The notes beneath the pieces are model-generated. The model had not been told where the DNA came from, made no database searches, and saw only the letters and a list, made by a program, of their open reading frames with translations. A program made the translations under genes and the position numbers. Positions 1 through 5,238 of a DNA stretch of 7,298 bases are shown one piece after another. Within the stretch, counting starts at the first letter, position 1, and the number at the start of each line of letters is the position of its first letter. Location of the stretch: contig CANPWR010000065.1 in NCBI GenBank assembly GCA_947584825.1, positions 1-7,298 of the forward strand, written 5' to 3'. This DNA is from an uncultured Clostridia bacterium (GTDB lineage: Bacteria; Bacillota; Clostridia; Oscillospirales; Ruminococcaceae).

Positions 1-743
1 CAGACGGAAAGTGCATTATCGAGGGTGACTTTACATACGACAGCGCAAAAGCGCTTGCGGACAAAATCAATGCAGGTTCACTTCCGTTTAAGCTTGAAGC
101 AACGAGTACGGACATTATTTCTCCTACACTAGGAACAGGAGCTTTGAACGCTATGCTTATTGCAGGTGTTATTGCATTTGCACTTATCTGCCTGTATATG
201 ATATTCATTTACAGACTTGCAGGTTTAGTTGCATCAATAGCTCTTGTAGGACAAGTTGTATGCACGATAGCGGCTATATCAGGCTTCCTTCCGAGCATTG
301 AGAGCTTCACGCTTACAATTCCGGGTATTGCGGGTATTATCCTTGCTGTCGGAATGGGCGTTGACGCTAACGTAGTTTCATTTGAGAGAATCAAGGAAGA
401 GCTGAATAACGGAAAGACGCTTAACGGCGCTATTGAAGTGGGTTACAAGAGAGCGTGGTCGGCTGTATTTGACAGTAACATCACGGTAGTATTTGTAGCG
501 GTTATATTAATGGGAGCTTTCGGACCAACAGACAGCTTGTTCGCAAAAATGCTGAACTTTATTTTCTTCTCATTCGGAGCTTCAACAGCCGGAACTATTT
601 ACTCACTCGGTTATACGCTGCTTGTAGGAATTATTCTAAACTTTGTATTCGGAATATTCGCTTCAAGATTAATGCTTTCGTCACTTTCAAAGTTCAAGTG
701 CTTCAAAAATCCAAGACTTTACGGAGGTGCTAAGCATGAGTAA
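1..743 (+). CDS. secD: Protein translocase subunit SecD, C-terminal part (5' end outside window)
   Basis: SecD is half of the SecDF membrane motor that uses the proton or sodium gradient to help draw secreted proteins out of SecYEG. The frame is open from base 3, giving 246 visible residues; the N-terminal membrane segment and most of the large P1 domain lie upstream. What is visible starts with the end of P1 (AGSLPFKLE, then the ISPTLG motif), followed by five further membrane segments. The fourth-segment signature GMGVDANVVSFERIKEE is present, including the conserved aspartate (codon 363-365) that matches E. coli SecD D519 and is implicated in ion coupling. After DSNITVVFVAVILMGAF there is an extra stretch of about 20 residues before the last membrane segment, relative to E. 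coli. The stop codon overlaps the start of secF, so the two are translationally coupled. Confidence 0.96.
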   Translation, partial: DGKCIIEGDFTYDSAKALADKINAGSLPFKLEATSTDIISPTLGTGALNAMLIAGVIAFALICLYMIFIYRLAGLVASIALVGQVVCTIAAISGFLPSIESFTLTIPGIAGIILAVGMGVDANVVSFERIKEELNNGKTLNGAIEVGYKRAWSAVFDSNITVVFVAVILMGAFGPTDSLFAKMLNFIFFSFGASTAGTIYSLGYTLLVGIILNFVFGIFASRLMLSSLSKFKCFKNPRLYGGAKHE

Positions 744-1764
744 GAAGAAAAAAGCTATAAATCCTGAAGTAGAAGCTGTAAATGCTGAAAATGCACAGGA
801 AACAAAAGAAAAAAAGCCGCTTAATGTTTGCGGACACAGAAAGATATTTTATATAGTTTCAATAGCACTTATTGTTATTTCGATAGTTGTAGCGTTCTGC
901 GGAAGACTGAATCTTGCAATTCAATTCAAGGGCGGAACAGAAATCACCTATTCTTATGAAGGCGAGATAGACACTTCAAAGGTTGAAAGTGTAGTTAACG
1001 ACTCCATAGGACAAAAAGCAACTGTAACAACTGGTGAAAGTATGGCTGACTCATCAAAAACGGTTACACTTTCATTTGCGTCAGAAAAGGGACTTACAAA
1101 CTCAATACAGACAAAGCTTACAGATGCTCTTCAAAGCGAATTAAAGGACAATAACCTTGAGGTTTACGGTTCTAACGACGTTTCACCTTCAAACGGTAAA
1201 GAGTTCTTTATCAAGTGTCTGGTTGCCGTAATATTCTCTGTAATCATTATGATAATCTATATCGGATTCCGATTCAGAAAAATCGGTGGTATTTCAGCAG
1301 GATGCATGGCGGTCGTTGCACTTATACACGATATGTTAATGGTATTTGGATGCTTTGTTATTTGCGGATTTGATATTGACGCTAACTTTATGGCAGTTCT
1401 TCTGACAATTTTGGGATACTCTATAAACGCTACCATCATTATCTACGATCGTATCCGTGAAAACAAGAGAATTTACGGAAGAAAAGCAGATGTTGACGAA
1501 CTTGTTAATATGTCTGTTACGCAGACGATCGGACGTTCGATCCATACAAACGTAACAACTATTATGGCAATGGCTATTGTGTGCATAGTATGTGTTGTAG
1601 CCGGAGTTTCATCAATTATGAGCTTTGCGTTCCCGCTTATTATCGGAATGCTTGCCGGAGTTTATTCTTCAAACTGTATTGCTCCTACACTATGGGTTTG
1701 CTGGCAGGAACACAGAGCTAAGAAGCTTATGGCTCAGGCAGCTGCTTCAAAAAAGAAAAAGTAA
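736..1764 (+). CDS. secF: Protein translocase subunit SecF
   Basis: SecF is the partner of SecD in the secretion motor; 342 residues, complete. I chose ATG 736 because GGAGG lies at 723-727, eight bases upstream. It overlaps the secD stop by 8 bases. An in-frame GTG at 727 would sit on the ribosome site itself. The protein has a lysine-rich cytoplasmic start (SKKKK), a first membrane segment near residues 37-55, FKGGTEI (64-70), a periplasmic-type P1 domain to about 150, then five membrane segments. Family signatures are ALIHDML, LGYSINATIIIYDRIREN and VTQTIGR. The arginine of the last motif (R267) matches E. coli SecF R247. Odd: the aspartate of GYS-x-ND(S/T), E. coli D213, is alanine here (A232), and the usual aspartate before F(T/K)GGT is glutamine (Q63). 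The tail ends SKKKK. Confidence 0.96.
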   Translation: MSKKKKAINPEVEAVNAENAQETKEKKPLNVCGHRKIFYIVSIALIVISIVVAFCGRLNLAIQFKGGTEITYSYEGEIDTSKVESVVNDSIGQKATVTTGESMADSSKTVTLSFASEKGLTNSIQTKLTDALQSELKDNNLEVYGSNDVSPSNGKEFFIKCLVAVIFSVIIMIIYIGFRFRKIGGISAGCMAVVALIHDMLMVFGCFVICGFDIDANFMAVLLTILGYSINATIIIYDRIRENKRIYGRKADVDELVNMSVTQTIGRSIHTNVTTIMAMAIVCIVCVVAGVSSIMSFAFPLIIGMLAGVYSSNCIAPTLWVCWQEHRAKKLMAQAAASKKKK

Positions 1765-1790
1765 AATTGCTACTTTTTAACAAGATATTA

Positions 1791-1821
1791 AAAAAGACCT
1801 TTGCATTGCAAAGGTCTTTTT
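1791..1821. terminator. Two-way intrinsic terminator between secF and the YkgJ-family gene
   Basis: A perfect 14-bp inverted repeat (1791-1804 with 1808-1821) closes a 3-base loop ATT. The core GACCTTTGC/GCAAAGGTC is flanked by A5 on the left and T5 on the right, so RNA from either strand ends in a U-run. It lies 26 bases after the secF stop and 31 bases from the stop of the convergent gene, so it fits termination of both. Confidence 0.9.
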
Positions 1822-1852
1822 GCTGTAAATAAAACTTGATGAGAATTTTAAT

Positions 1853-2335
1853 CTATTTCTCTATTAACACTTTATATCCGTCAATATAATCCTTTATCAT
1901 TTCGGGATGAAGGCTTGCCTGAGAAAAAATAATATCTGACAGTTCATGAGCCACAGACATTATTTCATCGATTGGTTTTTCCGAAACTACAGGACATACC
2001 GGCGAAAGAGCAATAACCGTTTTACCGTTCTTTTTCATTACTCTCAAGGGCCATATTTTGCAGTCAAACGGCTTATTTTCAGAACCGAGCATACAGCCTT
2101 TCTCTCTGTCAAGCATAGCGCATGGATATATATTGTTTTCCTTTTTTAATTTTAAGACTTTGTACTTGTTACCGTTAAGTTCGGTTTGAGTAAATTCCTG
2201 AGACGGATTTATTTTCAAAACGCTTTCGGTACAATCGTCATATATTATGGGGTTTTCCCATAAATCGTTGTCGTCAAACTCACAGCAAATTTTACATTTT
2301 GAGCAATCTTCTTTAGACAATATCTTAGACAGCAT
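1853..2335 (-). CDS. YkgJ-family cysteine-cluster protein (putative zinc/iron-binding)
   Basis: This is a 160-residue cytoplasmic protein with nine cysteines. Near the N-terminus is DCSKCKICC (C11, C14, C17, C18), the CxxCxxCC signature of the YkgJ/UPF0153 family, annotated as a putative zinc- or iron-chelating domain. It is followed by C35 and by the second family cluster, C72-x8-C81-x10-C92 with the WPL motif after it. The cysteine pattern supports metal or Fe-S binding, but the biochemical role of this family is not established, so no gene symbol is given. Start ATG 2333-2335 is preceded by GAGGTG (complement of 2342-2347) at good spacing. The gene lies downstream of spoVAC on the same strand, but an 80-base gap with its own promoter suggests it can be transcribed alone. 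It ends at the two-way terminator shared with secF. Confidence 0.88.
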   Translation of the reverse strand: MLSKILSKEDCSKCKICCEFDDNDLWENPIIYDDCTESVLKINPSQEFTQTELNGNKYKVLKLKKENNIYPCAMLDREKGCMLGSENKPFDCKIWPLRVMKKNGKTVIALSPVCPVVSEKPIDEIMSVAHELSDIIFSQASLHPEMIKDYIDGYKVLIEK

Positions 2336-2353
2336 TTACTTCACCTCGTCTGT

Positions 2354-2382
2354 ATTATATCATAACAAGATGAACAATTCAA
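2354..2382 (-). promoter_or_regulatory. Sigma-A promoter of the YkgJ-family gene
   Basis: Read on the minus strand: -35 TTGAAT (2377-2382), a 17-base spacer, and -10 TATAAT (2354-2359) with an extended TGA just upstream. Both boxes are close to consensus and the expected start leaves a short leader containing GAGGTG. A near-dyad, CAATTCAA/TTGAGTTG with a 4-base centre (2375-2394, one mismatch), overlaps the -35 and could be an operator, but it is AT-rich and may be chance. Confidence 0.7.
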
Positions 2383-2396
2383 TTTATTGAGTTGTG

Positions 2397-2417
2397 AATT
2401 ACGAGATGAGCGTAATT
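2397..2417 (-). repeat. Inverted repeat at the end of spoVAC
   Basis: AATTACG (2397-2403) and CGTAATT (2411-2417) form a perfect 7-bp stem with a 7-base loop. The repeat overlaps the last bases of the spoVAC stop codon. On the minus strand it is not followed by a U-run, so it is not a classical terminator. It may act as a 3' stabilising hairpin or a weak terminator between spoVAC and the downstream promoter. Confidence 0.4.
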
Positions 2418-2862
2418 AAAATAATCTTGTGCAGATATAATATATAAGTCCGTATACCATTGATGCCAACGTGCCGTAAAGAATAACAGGTCCTGAGATT
2501 ATGAATATCTTAGCTCCCAGACCTAAAATCATTCCCTCAGTTTTAAATTCAATGGCAGGAGCAACAACCGAGTTTGCAAAACCTGTTATAGGTACGAGCG
2601 TTCCTGCACCGCCGTGCTTTGCAAGCTTTTGATAAAGACCAAGACCTGTGAACAATGCCGATAAAAATATAAGCGTTATTGAGGTCAGCATTGCTGTGTT
2701 GTCTTTGCTCAGCCCGAAATGCTCATAGAGATTCAGCAGAACTTCTCCTAAGGTACATATCAACCCGCCTATTACAAATGCCTTTGGAATGGTGATCCAC
2801 GACTTTGTTCCCATTGACGCCTCTTTGTATAAATCACTGTACTGCGATTGACTTAGTTTCAT
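2416..2862 (-). CDS. spoVAC: Stage V sporulation protein AC (SpoVAC)
   Basis: This is a 148-residue integral membrane protein of the SpoVAC/SpoVAE family. In B. subtilis, SpoVA proteins move calcium-dipicolinate into the forespore and out at germination, and SpoVAC has been described as a mechanosensitive channel in the inner spore membrane. Seen here: a soluble start of about 25 residues, then AFVIGGLICTLGE (28-40), a hydrophobic segment near 58-75, the family core GGAGTLVPITGFANS (84-98), EFKTEG (105-110), and a C-terminal hydrophobic stretch. Length and the soluble N-terminus fit SpoVAC (about 150 residues) better than SpoVAE (about 115-120). Unusually, no spoVAD or spoVAE is next to it: the gene upstream is divergent and the one downstream is the YkgJ-type gene. 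The nearest ribosome site, GGAG at 2873-2876, is 10 bases from the ATG and lies inside a hairpin. Confidence 0.92.
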   Translation of the reverse strand: MKLSQSQYSDLYKEASMGTKSWITIPKAFVIGGLICTLGEVLLNLYEHFGLSKDNTAMLTSITLIFLSALFTGLGLYQKLAKHGGAGTLVPITGFANSVVAPAIEFKTEGMILGLGAKIFIISGPVILYGTLASMVYGLIYYICTRLF

Positions 2863-2871
2863 ATTAGTTTA

Positions 2872-2894
2872 GCTCCGTTAGGAGCGTTCCTCCT
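2872..2894 (-). promoter_or_regulatory. spoVAC leader with two ribosome sites sharing one anti-site
   Basis: Read on the minus strand, the leader holds a consensus AGGAGG (2889-2894), then CGCTCCT, then CGGAGC, then the ATG at 2860-2862. The first site is 26 bases from the start codon, too far for normal use. The second is about 10 bases away. The central CTCC can pair with either side: AGGAG/CTCCT (2880-2884 with 2890-2894, 5-base loop) or GCTCC/GGAGC (2872-2876 with 2881-2885, 4-base loop). The two stems are mutually exclusive. Translation control is inferred only. Confidence 0.4.
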
Positions 2895-2917
2895 TTTATA
2901 ATGTTTTTAATCACATA

Positions 2918-2946
2918 TATTTTATCCAATAAAAATAAATGTATGC
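2918..2946 (-). promoter_or_regulatory. Candidate forespore (sigma-F/G type) promoter of spoVAC
   Basis: On the minus strand GCATA (2942-2946) fits the sigma-F/G -35 consensus GYWTA, and GGATAAAATA (2918-2927) fits the sigma-F -10 pattern GGnnAnAnTw. The gap is 14 bases, one or two shorter than usual. Its position, just upstream of the spoVAC leader, fits the known forespore expression of spoVA genes. No good sigma-A promoter was seen for this gene. Confidence 0.35.
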
Positions 2947-3006
2947 AGAGCGTTTTTATTGACTTATTGCACAAAGAATTTTACATAAAATTGTATAAAA
3001 AAATCA

Positions 3007-3035
3007 GTGAAAAGTATAATAAAGTATGTTATACT
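3007..3035 (+). promoter_or_regulatory. Promoter of the cytidylate-kinase-like gene
   Basis: The best candidate is -35 GTGAAA (3007-3012), a 17-base spacer, and an extended -10, TG-T-TATACT (-10 at 3030-3035). A second perfect -10, TATAAT (3015-3020), has only a weak -35 TTGTAT (2991-2996) at 18 bases. The two may be alternative start points. Both -10 boxes lie within the arms of a dyad at 3012-3036. Confidence 0.5.
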
Positions 3036-3036
3036 T
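3012..3036. repeat. 25-bp dyad over the kinase promoter (operator candidate)
   Basis: AAGTATAA (3012-3019) and TTATACTT (3029-3036) are perfect 8-bp inverted arms around a 9-base centre. The arms are about 17 bases apart centre to centre, between one and two helical turns, a spacing that can suit a dimeric repressor. They cover both candidate -10 boxes. A short direct repeat, AAAGTAT, also occurs at 3011-3017 and 3021-3027. Confidence 0.4.
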
Positions 3037-3083
3037 AGTTTACAACAATATAAACTTGTAAATGTTGAAAGGAGGTTTTTGTT

Positions 3084-3719
3084 GTGAAATCAATTATTAC
3101 TATCAGCAGAGAGTTTGGCAGCGGCGGACGAGAAATAGGAAAGAAATTATCAGAAAGACTTAACATTCCGTTTTATGATAAGGAGCTTTTGGAAATGGCT
3201 TCAAAACAAAGCGGAATTTGTGAGGAGCTTTTCTACAGAAATGATGAATCACATTCAAACAGCCTTCTTTATTCATTGGTTATGGGAACATATCCGCTCA
3301 GCTCCGATGGTAAGATACATCCGAATATGCCGCTTAACCACAAGCTTTTTTTGGCTCAGTTTGATACTATAAAGAAAATTGCCGAGCAGGGACCTTGCGT
3401 AATTGTAGGAAGATGTGCAGACTATGTTCTTAAGGATCACAAAAATGTTATTAACTTTTTCATAAACGCTGATATGCAAAATAAGAAAAAAAGAATCCTT
3501 GAGCGTTATGATATTGAAAAGGACAAGGTTCGTGATTTTATTAGAAAGACTGATAAAAACAGAGCTAACTACTATAACTATTACTCCGATATGAAGTGGG
3601 GAGAAGCAAGTAACTATGATCTTTGCATAAACTCTTCTCAGATAGGTATAGAGGGAGCGGTTGACCTTATGGTAACATATATAGGTGTCAGGGAGAAGTA
3701 TATAGATGAGCAGTCATAA
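3084..3719 (+). CDS. Cytidylate-kinase-like family protein
   Basis: A 211-residue cytoplasmic P-loop kinase-like protein. It starts at GTG 3084, eight bases after a strong AAAGGAGG (3068-3075). The nucleotide-binding loop is SREFGSGGREIG (8-19), the hallmark of the cytidylate kinase-like family, distinct from classical Cmk, whose loop is usually GPAGAGKS-like. Further family blocks are FYDKELL (30-36), CVIVGRCADYVL (105-116), a lysine/arginine-rich lid region (132-160) and the KNRANYYNYYSD...WGEASNYDLCINS block (158-184). The likely reaction is phosphate transfer from ATP to a small acceptor; CMP is the guess from the family name, but the acceptor has not been shown for most members. It is a single-gene unit between a divergent spoVAC and a convergent folC, with its own promoter and terminator. 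Confidence 0.88.
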   Translation: MKSIITISREFGSGGREIGKKLSERLNIPFYDKELLEMASKQSGICEELFYRNDESHSNSLLYSLVMGTYPLSSDGKIHPNMPLNHKLFLAQFDTIKKIAEQGPCVIVGRCADYVLKDHKNVINFFINADMQNKKKRILERYDIEKDKVRDFIRKTDKNRANYYNYYSDMKWGEASNYDLCINSSQIGIEGAVDLMVTYIGVREKYIDEQS

Positions 3720-3751
3720 AAAAGAGCTGACGGTTTTTGTCAGCTCTTTTT
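3719..3751. terminator. Two-way terminator between the kinase gene and folC
   Basis: A 13-bp perfect stem (3719-3731 with 3739-3751; core GAGCTGAC/GTCAGCTC) with a 7-base loop is flanked by A5 on the left and T5 on the right. It begins on the last base of the kinase stop codon and ends four bases before the folC stop, so it serves both convergent genes. Confidence 0.92.
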
Positions 3752-3755
3752 ATGT

Positions 3756-5066
3756 TTAAAGATTCTTTATATAAGAAACTAAATAAAGTGTTCCGCAGAT
3801 AACGGTGTTTTGATATTCACCACTCATAGCCTTTTGAAATTCAGACTTTGTATCCTTTCCGCAAAAGGCGATAATTTTATTTTCAGATGTAAATTTTTTT
3901 GTGTACTCCTCATTTAAGATATCACACAATTCCTGCTTAGGAATCGTGTCTGATGTAAAATCGTCAACGCAGATGATTTTATCTGTACTTTCAAACAGCT
4001 TAGGAAGAGAGTCTCTGACATTCTTTCTTGCAAGCGAGCCAACAATAGCTGTGATAGGCTTTGGTATTTCATTGAGAACCTTTGCAAGTGCCTCTACTCC
4101 GCCGTCATTATGACCTCCGTCCAGAATAACGTAGCGGCTGCTGCCATTTGAAGGGTAAGCTAAAACTTCGGTTCTGCCGATAACAAAAGCTTTTTTAAGT
4201 CCTGTCTGAATATTTTTCTCTGTTATTGTAAAATGCTTTTTGAGCAGGTAAGCCGTTTCTATCGCAGACAGTGCATTTGAAATCTGGTGTTCTCCGCTCA
4301 TCGAAAGAGAATATGGAATACCTTTATATTCAAATGAAGTATCACCGAGCCGAGTGCTTTTTATTGCCAAATCTGAGCGTTTGGGAATAATAAGCGATGA
4401 ACCTTTTTCCTTTGCGGTTTTTGAAACTACATCTACGGCTTCATCGGGATTATTAATTGATAAAATTACAGGACAACCGTCTTTTATTATGCCCGCCTTT
4501 TGTACTGTTATTTCACGAATAGTCTTACCGAGAATTGCAGTGTGGTCGTGAGAGATTGAGGTTATAACCGATACAAGCGGTCTTTTTATAACATTTGTGC
4601 AGTCTAAAAGACCCCCTAATCCCGTTTCAAAGACAACTGCCTCGCAGCCTGCTTTTTTGAAATACAACAGAGCGATAGCCATAGTTATCTCAAAGCCGGA
4701 GAAGTCGTCTGCATCTTTTAATTTTTCAAGTCTGGATTTAATATAACTGCATATTTCGGCAAGCTCGTCTTTTGGGATAACCTTTCCCATAAGACGTATT
4801 CTGTCACGGAATTCTACAATATAAGGAGATGTGAAGATACCTGTTTTTATTCCGGCATCATATAGAATTTCGCTAATCATCTCAGCAGTTGAGCCTTTTC
4901 CGTTTGTGCCTGCTATGTGTATGAACCTTAATGAGTCCTGCGGATTGTCGATTAAATCGAGAAGTCTTTTCACTCGTGATAGGTCGTTTACCTTTTTACC
5001 GAGACGTGAAAAGCTCATTATAAAATCCATAGCATTATCAAAGCCGAAGTTTTTTTGGTTTGTCAT
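3756..5066 (-). CDS. folC: Folylpolyglutamate synthase / dihydrofolate synthase (FolC)
   Basis: FolC is an ATP-dependent Mur-ligase-family enzyme. It adds glutamate to folates, and in many bacteria also joins dihydropteroate to glutamate. The 436 residues are full length for the family. Motifs in order: the P-loop GTNGKGST in HIAGTNGKGS (50-60), TSPYIVEFRDRIR (79-91), FETGLGGLLDCTNV (146-159), SISHDHT (170-176), the KAGIIK lysine motif (190-195, normally carbamylated in this family), GEHQISNA (258-265), GRTE (297-300) and DGGHNDGG (316-323) opening the C-terminal domain. In the third motif the usual GGRLDATN reads GGLLDCTN. ATG 5064-5066 has GGAG (complement of 5075-5078) eight bases upstream. 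Whether it has both activities cannot be told from sequence; no other folate genes are adjacent. Confidence 0.95.
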   Translation of the reverse strand: MTNQKNFGFDNAMDFIMSFSRLGKKVNDLSRVKRLLDLIDNPQDSLRFIHIAGTNGKGSTAEMISEILYDAGIKTGIFTSPYIVEFRDRIRLMGKVIPKDELAEICSYIKSRLEKLKDADDFSGFEITMAIALLYFKKAGCEAVVFETGLGGLLDCTNVIKRPLVSVITSISHDHTAILGKTIREITVQKAGIIKDGCPVILSINNPDEAVDVVSKTAKEKGSSLIIPKRSDLAIKSTRLGDTSFEYKGIPYSLSMSGEHQISNALSAIETAYLLKKHFTITEKNIQTGLKKAFVIGRTEVLAYPSNGSSRYVILDGGHNDGGVEALAKVLNEIPKPITAIVGSLARKNVRDSLPKLFESTDKIICVDDFTSDTIPKQELCDILNEEYTKKFTSENKIIAFCGKDTKSEFQKAMSGEYQNTVICGTLYLVSYIKNL

Positions 5067-5096
5067 ATTTATTTCTCCAATTTAAAGTATTTTAAT

Positions 5097-5125
5097 ATTA
5101 TAGCACGACTTTTCACTTTTTGCAC
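5097..5125 (-). promoter_or_regulatory. folC promoter
   Basis: On the minus strand an extended -10, TGC-TATAAT (5097-5105), follows 17 bases after a weak -35, GTGCAA (5120-5125). A perfect -10 with TGn supports sigma-A recognition despite the poor -35. The transcript would have a short leader of about 25 bases carrying GGAGA. Confidence 0.6.
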
Positions 5126-5187
5126 ATTAATTAATAAATAGTAAGGGTATATGCTCAAAATTTAATCACCAGTTCATAATTAGGCGG

Positions 5188-5193
5188 TATACT
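5188..5193 (+). promoter_or_regulatory. Candidate -10 box for the membrane-protein/ung operon
   Basis: TATACT lies 45 bases before the chosen ATG of the next gene. I could not find a convincing -35 at 16-18 bases, so it is weak. If used, transcription would begin near 5200, which would leave almost no leader for an ATG at 5203 and so supports the start at 5239. Confidence 0.35.
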
Positions 5194-5238
5194 ACCTTTA
5201 ATATGTATAAGCTTTTCTTTGGAAAGGTGATGAATGAA

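Noticed and set aside
727..735. Upstream GTG start for secF
   Set aside because: The GTG overlaps the GGAGG ribosome site, whereas ATG 736 is at ideal spacing and gives the usual basic start.
1257..1545. Antisense open frames inside secF
   Set aside because: They are shadows of a clearly conserved SecF coding frame with no ribosome sites.
2959..2987. TTGACT at 2959 as a -35 for the kinase-like gene
   Set aside because: A good -35 but the matching -10 at 17 bases (TACATA) is poor, and two better -10 boxes lie closer to the gene.
3084..3719. Classical cytidylate kinase (cmk)
   Set aside because: The SREFGSGG loop and overall blocks place it in the cytidylate-kinase-like family rather than true Cmk, so no cmk symbol was given.
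3901..5085. Plus-strand open frames across folC
   Set aside because: Shadows of the folC frame, which carries all family motifs on the minus strand.
5203..5238. Upstream ATGs (5203 and 5230) for the 334-residue membrane protein
   Set aside because: The first has no ribosome site and would lie almost at the inferred transcript start; the second abuts the AAGGTGAT site with no spacing.
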